Source: an uncultured bacterium
GTDB lineage: Bacteria; Verrucomicrobiota; Kiritimatiellia; RFP12; UBA1067
Direction of reading: 5' to 3'
NCBI GenBank assembly: GCA_902764415.1
Contig: CACWVU010000024.1
Location: forward strand, 1 to 40,076
Length of the DNA stretch: 40,076 bases
The notes beneath the pieces were generated by a model. The model did not search any database. It saw only the letters and a program-made list of their open reading frames with translations, and was not told where the DNA came from. A program made the translations under genes and the position numbers. Within the stretch, counting starts at the first letter, position 1. Every line of letters begins with the position of its first letter. Shown here piece after piece: positions 35,583-40,076 of this stretch.

Positions 35583-35689
35583 AGCCAGTAACCAGTAGCC
35601 AGTAACCAACAACCAGTTTTCAGCTTCCAATAGTAAGGACGAACTATCCTTATTACTGGTTGCTGAACACTGGCTGCTGATTGCTGAAA
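35583..35689. repeat. Inverted pair of 7-nt repeat arrays between divergent promoters
   Basis: Left array, 35585-35619: CCAGTAA, CCAGTAG, CCAGTAA, CCAACAA, CCAGTTT. Right array, 35655-35689: ACTGGTT, GCTGAAC, ACTGGCT, GCTGATT, GCTGAAA, whose complement has the same YCAGY core with a 7-nt period. Between them, TAAGGA and TCCTTA (35634-35652) form a central palindrome. The whole stretch is an imperfect inverted repeat of about 107 bp able to form a cruciform, placed between the promoters of the L,D-transpeptidase and glycosyltransferase genes. Confidence 0.8.
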
Positions 35690-35718
35690 CACTTCCAAAT
35701 CTCCTGGCTCGTGGATTA

Positions 35719-35727
35719 TGGTATAAT
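35719..35727 (+). promoter_or_regulatory. Extended -10 promoter of the glycosyltransferase operon (leaderless type)
   Basis: TGGTATAAT followed by ACACTCC. It matches the rhaB promoter (ACACTCT then ATG), but here the codon at the equivalent place is ATC (35735), with TTG next at 35738. Confidence 0.82.
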
Positions 35728-35737
35728 ACACTCCATC

Positions 35738-36430
35738 TTGAAAGCCTATCTCATCAACCTCGACCGGTCGCCTGAGCGGCTTGCGTTCATGGACGAGCAG
35801 CTGAAGCGGCTCGGAGTCGACTACGAGCGCGTGCCGGCGGTCGACGGCAGGGCGCTCACGCCGGAGGAGCGCGTCCGCGGCTTCTCCCGCGTCCGCTCCT
35901 TTATCGCCTCGAAGAAGCGGCTCAGCGACGCCGAGGTCGGCGTGGCGATGTCTCACGTCGCCTGCTGCCGCCGCGTCCTCGCCGAGGAGGAGCCGTATGC
36001 GCTGGTGCTGGAGGACGACGTGGTGCTTGCCGACGGATTCCCCGCGGCGCTCAAGCGGGTGGAGGCGTTCCTCTCGCCCGGCCGCGCGCAGCTCGTGCTC
36101 CTCTCCGGCTACGGCGTCGAGAACGCCGAGTCGCTGCCGGAGGAGATCCGCGCGGAGAAGTCAGCCTGGTGCGCCGACGCCTACGTCCTCACCCGCGAGG
36201 CCGCGCGGCTGATCCTGAAGGCGAACGACCCGGTCATCACGGTGGCGGACTCCTTCAAGCGCTGGCGCCGCCGCTTCGGGCTCGAGCTCTACCGCGCGTT
36301 GCCGGCGACGGCGCGGCAGGACGACGCGCGCTTTGGCAGCGAGAACCAGGTGCTGGCGAAGTCCAACTGGCTGGTGCGCAATCTGATGTGGCTTGCGGAC
36401 TGGGCGATATGGAAGGTGACGGGCAGATGA
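35738..36430 (+). CDS. Glycosyltransferase family 25 (LPS/surface glycan)
   Basis: A 230-residue protein with the GT25 layout: KAYLINLDRSPERLAFMDEQLKRLGVDYERVPAVDGR at the start, GVAMSHVACCRRVLAEEEPYALVLEDDVVL in the middle (EDD metal site) and a variable C-terminus. Family members add galactose or glucose to lipooligosaccharide. I chose TTG 35738 because it puts Met directly before the conserved KAYLINLDR; an ATC at 35735 occupies the place where other leaderless promoters of this window have ATG. An ATG at 35681 lies upstream of the promoter and is unlikely. The stop overlaps the next gene as ATGA. Confidence 0.85.
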   Translation: MKAYLINLDRSPERLAFMDEQLKRLGVDYERVPAVDGRALTPEERVRGFSRVRSFIASKKRLSDAEVGVAMSHVACCRRVLAEEEPYALVLEDDVVLADGFPAALKRVEAFLSPGRAQLVLLSGYGVENAESLPEEIRAEKSAWCADAYVLTREAARLILKANDPVITVADSFKRWRRRFGLELYRALPATARQDDARFGSENQVLAKSNWLVRNLMWLADWAIWKVTGR

Positions 36431-37329
36431 TCGAGGGGCTTTCCATCGGGCTCCTGAGCTGGAAGGCCCACGAGACGCTGCGCCGGACGCTCGAGTCCTA
36501 CGCGCGCGCCCGTCTCGCCGCGAACGCCGCCGAGTTCAAGGTGTTCTTCAACGAGATCTCGGACGCCGACCGCGCGCTTGCCGCGGAGTTCGGCGTCGAG
36601 TGCTGCGGCGACAGGCGCAACCTCGGCATCTGGGGCGGGATGGACGCGTGCGCGAAGGCGCTTTCCGGCGACGTCGTCCTGCTGCTCCAGAACGACTGCC
36701 CAGTCGTCGCATCGCCGGAGGAGACGACGCGTTATCTTGAGGAAGGAGTGCGGCTGATCCGCGATGGCAAGGCGGACATGATCCGCCTGCGGCACCGCTT
36801 CAACCAGGGCGACGGCATTTCCTTCCGCCGCTTCTACGGCTACTGGCCGGTGCACGAGGTGGATCCGCGCGCGGCGAAGTATTTCGACCCGCAGCTGCCG
36901 CCGGACGCCGGGCGCGACACCCTGCGCCGTCGGCTCCTGCGCCTCGTGCGCCCGTTCGGCGCGCGCCGCCGCGTGATCGCCGCGATCCACCTCGAGGCGC
37001 ATCCGGAGCAGGTCTACCCGCAGTGGATTTCGCGCGAAGGGGACTACTTTCTCGTCGACTCCGAGATCGTGAACTTCTCCGAGCAGCCGCTCCTGATTTC
37101 CAAGTCGCTCTACCTCTCGCTCTCCGACTGGTGCCGCGCACATCCGCGCCACCGCCGCATCAACGGCGCGCCGGTGATGGAGCACGCGCTCAACTCGCGC
37201 TGGTGGCGTGGCCGCCACTTCAAGGTCGGCTTCTGCGACGAGGGCGTCTTCACCCACAACCGCTTCGACGACAGCTGGCGGCCGGAGCACGCGGCATTCA
37301 ACGCGGCGATTTCGGAGGAGAAAAGGTGA
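36427..37329 (+). CDS. Putative glycosyltransferase (GT2-like fold)
   Basis: A 300-residue protein, soluble by appearance. The start ISIGLLSWKAHETLRRTLESYA-like (LSIGLLSWKAHETL) and GIWGGMDACAKALSGDVVLLLQNDCPVV resemble GT-A glycosyltransferases, with QND in the place of a DxD metal motif. The rest (WPVHEVDPRAAKYFDP, EHALNSRWWRGRHFKVGFCDEGVFTHNRFDD) is not familiar. It lies between a GT25 and a GT2 gene, joined by ATGA before and GTGA after, so it very probably works on the same surface glycan. Donor and acceptor are unknown. Confidence 0.65.
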   Translation: MIEGLSIGLLSWKAHETLRRTLESYARARLAANAAEFKVFFNEISDADRALAAEFGVECCGDRRNLGIWGGMDACAKALSGDVVLLLQNDCPVVASPEETTRYLEEGVRLIRDGKADMIRLRHRFNQGDGISFRRFYGYWPVHEVDPRAAKYFDPQLPPDAGRDTLRRRLLRLVRPFGARRRVIAAIHLEAHPEQVYPQWISREGDYFLVDSEIVNFSEQPLLISKSLYLSLSDWCRAHPRHRRINGAPVMEHALNSRWWRGRHFKVGFCDEGVFTHNRFDDSWRPEHAAFNAAISEEKR

Positions 37330-38327
37330 AGATCGGCGTCGTCATCCCGGCCTACAACGCCGAGCGCTTCGTGGCCGACTCGCTCGGCTCGCTCCGGGCG
37401 CAGACCTGCGCCGAATGGGAGGCATACGTGATGGACGACGGCTCGCGCGACGGCACGCTCGCCGCCGTGCGCGCGTTTGCCGCGGAGGACCCGCGCATCC
37501 ACGTCTGGAGCCGCGAGAACCGCGGGCTGGTGGCGACGATGAACGAGCTCCTGGACCGGCTGGACGACTCCGTGGACCGCGTCGCCTTCCTCGACATCGA
37601 CGACTTCATCCATCCCGAGACGTACGCCGTCCTCTCCGCCGCGCTCGACCGCGCCGACGCCGATGTCGCCGAGTGCTCGATCGTCCACGTGCCGACGGGC
37701 GCCTCGCCGGCCGAGGTGTTCGCGCACCCGGTCGGGTCGCCGCCGGAGCGGGTGATCGGCGACATGTCCGTCTACTGGCTTCGGCGCACCTCGCCCGATG
37801 GCTGGATCAACAAGCAGAACAAGCTCTACCGCCGGGACGCGATCCGCGGGCTGAGGTTTCGTCCGTCGCTATCCTACGAGGACGACAACTTCTTCGCCTG
37901 CGAGGTGAACGCGGCAATTCGGCGCAAGGTGAAGGTCGACGCCGCGCTCTATGCGTACCGCGACAATCCGTCGAGCGCCACTTCGTCGATTCCGTTCCGC
38001 GAGTACGTGCGCTCCACCCTGGAGCGCATCCGCCTTAGCCACGAGGTGTTCCTCGTCCCGGGGCGAGTCCCCGCGGCGCTTGTCGCCGAGTACCGCGCCG
38101 ACCTGGCCCGAGACGCGTACCGGATGTGCATCCGCAAGAACCTGCGCAAGAACCGCGACGCCGCCTCGCGCCGCGAGCTCTTCCTCGCCGCCGGCGAGGC
38201 ACTGGGCCGCCTTGAGCTCGACTACGGCTTTTCGCCAGTTGGGCTTGGCCTAATGCAGCGGCTCGTCTACTCCGCCTGCCGCCGCGGCCGCTACCGCCTC
38301 GCCCGCCTCCTCGCCCCGCTGGCCTGA
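37326..38327 (+). CDS. Glycosyltransferase family 2
   Basis: A 333-residue GT-A inverting glycosyltransferase. The N-terminal domain has VVIPAYNAERFVADSLGSLRAQT, the nucleotide-sugar site MDDGSRDGT, the DIDDF metal motif and SYEDDNFF with the likely catalytic acid. The C-terminal about 110 residues are basic and helical (YRMCIRKNLRKNRDAASRRELF). The start is GTG 37326, overlapping the previous stop as GTGA; the family start KIGVVIPAYN follows directly. It is last in the three-gene glycosyltransferase operon. Confidence 0.9.
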   Translation: MKIGVVIPAYNAERFVADSLGSLRAQTCAEWEAYVMDDGSRDGTLAAVRAFAAEDPRIHVWSRENRGLVATMNELLDRLDDSVDRVAFLDIDDFIHPETYAVLSAALDRADADVAECSIVHVPTGASPAEVFAHPVGSPPERVIGDMSVYWLRRTSPDGWINKQNKLYRRDAIRGLRFRPSLSYEDDNFFACEVNAAIRRKVKVDAALYAYRDNPSSATSSIPFREYVRSTLERIRLSHEVFLVPGRVPAALVAEYRADLARDAYRMCIRKNLRKNRDAASRRELFLAAGEALGRLELDYGFSPVGLGLMQRLVYSACRRGRYRLARLLAPLA

Positions 38328-38387
38328 TGCACTGCTGGCTTCGCCCTCGCCACAAGGTTCAGGAAGTGAAGTGCAGCTGCGGAATTA

Positions 38388-38396
38388 TGGTATAAT
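38388..38396 (+). promoter_or_regulatory. Extended -10 promoter of the GH20 gene (leaderless type)
   Basis: TGGTATAAT followed by ACGC; the hexamer ends 8 nt before the A of ATG 38404. Upstream, TGCACT (38329-38334) and AGTGCA (38370-38375) form a wide inverted repeat. Confidence 0.85.
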
Positions 38397-38403
38397 ACGC
38401 ACC

Positions 38404-39921
38404 ATGAAAAAGCTCATACCTCTTTTCCTGGCCGCGTTGGCGGCGGTGTCTTCTTCGGCGGCGCTGCAGATCGTGCCTGCGCCGCGCAAGGCCGTGGAGG
38501 GCGAGGGTTCGTTCGTCTGCAACGGCGATGTCGCCGCGCAGGTGAAGTTCGAGTCGGACGCGGCGATGCCGAAGGAGGGCTACCGGCTTTCCGTCGCGAA
38601 GGACGGGATCAAGGTCGCCGCTTCCGACGACGCCGGCCGCTTCTACGCGCTTGAGACGCTGAAGCAGCTGTCCTCGAAGGAGGGCAAGGACGGCACGAAG
38701 GTTCCATGCGTCGAGATCGAGGATTCGCCGCGCTACAGCTGGCGCGGATTCCACCTCGACGAGTGCCGCCACTTCTTCGGCAAGGAGACGGTCAAGTCCG
38801 TTCTCGACCTGATGGCGCGCTACAAGCTCAACCGCTTCCACTGGCATCTCACCGAAGACCAGGGCTGGCGGGTGGACGTTCCCGGCTATCCCGAGCTCGT
38901 GAAGTACGGCGCCGTGCGTTCGGCGAGCGTCAGGCACGGCGAGCGGGCGTACACCGGCACCAAGGAGGACGCCGCCAAGCTCAACGGCGTAAAGTACGGG
39001 CCGTACTACTACACCGAGGCCGACCTCAGGGAGATCGTCGCCTACGCCGCGGCGAGGCATATCCAGGTCGTGCCAGAAATCGAGCTTCCGGGCCACGTCT
39101 ACGCCGCGCTCGCGGCGTATCCGCAGTTCGCCTGCCGTCCCGAGAACCTCGCCGCCCGCGATCCGCGTCTCGTGTGGGGCATCGAGAAGGACGTCCTCTG
39201 CCTTGGCAACGACGAGGCGATTAAGTTCATGGAAAACGTCCTTGACTGGGTGTGCAAGGTGTTCCCCGGTGACGTCGTCCACATCGGCGGCGACGAGTGC
39301 CCGCAGGTTCGCTGGCAGTCCTGCCCCAAGTGCCAGGAGAGGATAAAGAAGGAAGGGCTTGGCGACCACAATGGGCTCCAGCCGTGGGTTACGCGTCATT
39401 TCGTCAAGTTCCTCGCCGACAGGGGCAAGCGCACGCTTGGCTGGGACGAGTACCTTCTCGGCGACATCCCGAAGAGCGCCATCGGCATGAGCTGGCGCGA
39501 GAGCCGCACCGGCGCGGGGCACGAGCTCGTGTCGGGCGCGGCGGCCGCTACGCGAGGGCATGACGTCGTGATGACGCCGTGCAGCTACTGCTACCTCGAC
39601 TACAGGCAGGGGATAGAAGAAGATCCGTTCCTCTACATCGGCGGCAAGGTGACGCTGGAGCGGTGCTATTCGTTCGATCCGTGCGCGGGCGTTCCCGACG
39701 AAGCCAAGGCGCACATCCTCGGCGGCCAGGGCAACAACTGGACCGAGTACACCTGGAACGAATACGACCTCGCGTGGAAGGCGTGGCCGCGCATGCTCGC
39801 GCTTTCCGAGGTGTTTTGGCTCGGGGAGGAGAAGCCAGGCTTCGCGGACTTCAAGAACCGTGCCTCGGTCCAGAGGGACTGGCTCATCCGCCACGGCGTG
39901 AACTGCGCCCCGCTCGAATAG
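38404..39921 (+). CDS. Secreted beta-N-acetylhexosaminidase (GH20)
   Basis: A 505-residue exported enzyme removing terminal GlcNAc/GalNAc from glycans or chitin fragments. A signal peptide (MKKLIPLFLAALAAVSSSAA) is followed by the small N-terminal GH20b domain (about 25-110) and the catalytic TIM barrel: YSWRGFHLDECRHF, NRFHWHLTEDQGWRVDV, VVPEIELPGHVYAALAAYP and the catalytic pair HIGGDECP (Asp297-Glu298), then WDEYLLG and NNWTEYTWNEYDL. No C-terminal extra domain is present. The start at 38404 rather than an earlier in-frame ATG (38371) is set by the signal peptide and the promoter, which would otherwise lie inside the gene. Confidence 0.93.
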   Translation: MKKLIPLFLAALAAVSSSAALQIVPAPRKAVEGEGSFVCNGDVAAQVKFESDAAMPKEGYRLSVAKDGIKVAASDDAGRFYALETLKQLSSKEGKDGTKVPCVEIEDSPRYSWRGFHLDECRHFFGKETVKSVLDLMARYKLNRFHWHLTEDQGWRVDVPGYPELVKYGAVRSASVRHGERAYTGTKEDAAKLNGVKYGPYYYTEADLREIVAYAAARHIQVVPEIELPGHVYAALAAYPQFACRPENLAARDPRLVWGIEKDVLCLGNDEAIKFMENVLDWVCKVFPGDVVHIGGDECPQVRWQSCPKCQERIKKEGLGDHNGLQPWVTRHFVKFLADRGKRTLGWDEYLLGDIPKSAIGMSWRESRTGAGHELVSGAAAATRGHDVVMTPCSYCYLDYRQGIEEDPFLYIGGKVTLERCYSFDPCAGVPDEAKAHILGGQGNNWTEYTWNEYDLAWKAWPRMLALSEVFWLGEEKPGFADFKNRASVQRDWLIRHGVNCAPLE

Positions 39922-39956
39922 CGCGGCAGTTTGCGCGGCAGTTTGGGTGGCGGTTG
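39921..39956. repeat. Three tandem 12-nt repeats after the GH20 gene
   Basis: GCGCGGCAGTTT occurs twice in tandem (39921-39944), followed by a diverged third copy (GGGTGGCGGTTG). The repeats start at the last base of the GH20 stop codon. Confidence 0.7.
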
Positions 39957-40076
39957 AGTTGAAAGTCACGGCTCTCGCCTGGAGTTTCACGATTTTTTGA
40001 GAGGTGATTATGACTTGGCCCCTGTAAAACAAGGGCGAAGTCGATTTTGGCAAGTGTAAAGGGCGTCTCGGCTCGG
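39957..40076. other. Non-coding end of window, possible leader region
   Basis: No gene is established here. An ATG at 40010 with GAGAGG upstream opens a frame of only five codons (MTWPL, then TAA). Directly after it, GCCCCTGT and ACAAGGGC form a hairpin with one mismatch (40018-40036). This may be the leader of a gene beyond the window, but there is no supporting evidence. Confidence 0.3.

Noticed and set aside
34605..35630. Longer start of the L,D-transpeptidase gene
   Set aside because: The additional residues are translated repeat DNA and promoter; the signal peptide begins at 35528.
35681..35737. Upstream ATG extension of the GT25 gene
   Set aside because: The frame runs through the promoter and heptamer repeats, and the family start KAYLINLDR begins only after 35738.

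Overview
This GC-rich window (roughly two thirds G+C by eye) looks like the chromosome of a Gram-negative, polysaccharide-degrading bacterium. LPS genes (kdsA, an LptA-like protein, lptB), an HprK-HPr-EI phosphotransfer chain, secreted pectin/hemicellulose/amino-sugar enzymes (GH28, CE15-like, GH20), a TonB-like-anchored VWA protein and a GspG-like protein together suggest the PVC superphylum (Verrucomicrobiota, Kiritimatiellota or Lentisphaerota), perhaps from a gut. This placement is inference; no 16S sequence is present.

Layout. 1-316: 3' end of a 5S rRNA gene, then repeat-rich non-coding DNA. 317-3462: a murC-murB fusion overlapping umuC. 3526-5579: pyrimidine-nucleoside phosphorylase and a GspG-like membrane protein, followed by the tail of a lost beta-helix gene. 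5675-10528: a secreted GH28 enzyme and an L-rhamnose/L-fucose catabolic operon (rhaB, class II aldolase, fucO). 10545-20741: a long compact housekeeping run (kdsA, lptA-like, lptB, hpf, hprK, ptsH, ptsI, obgE, iorA, rlmI). 20767-25718: a CE15-like esterase with a truncated beta-helix tail, a PotD-like lipoprotein, a TIM-barrel isomerase, a NahK-like kinase and a small membrane protein. 25797-32796: TPR protein, VWA protein, dicarboxylate symporter, purE, a UDP-glucuronate decarboxylase-like enzyme and an alpha/beta hydrolase, mostly joined by ATGA overlaps. 32806-33032: a MITE-like palindromic element between convergent genes. 33093-35528 (minus strand): TatD-associated-type radical SAM protein, pyridoxamine kinase, L,D-transpeptidase. 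35738-39921: three glycosyltransferases and a GH20 hexosaminidase.

The most striking signal is regulatory. Eight transcription units start with an extended -10 promoter (TGNTATAATACRC) whose hexamer ends only 7-11 nt before the start codon, with no room for a ribosome-binding site. Transcription would then begin at or within a few bases of the start codon, so these mRNAs should be leaderless. Many genes inside operons, and the potD-like gene with its 5' leader, instead carry purine-rich Shine-Dalgarno sequences. Two of the leaderless promoter regions also carry arrays of 7-nt repeats.

No CRISPR array, tRNA, prophage or transposase gene was seen. Functions are assigned from motifs read by eye; no database search was possible.
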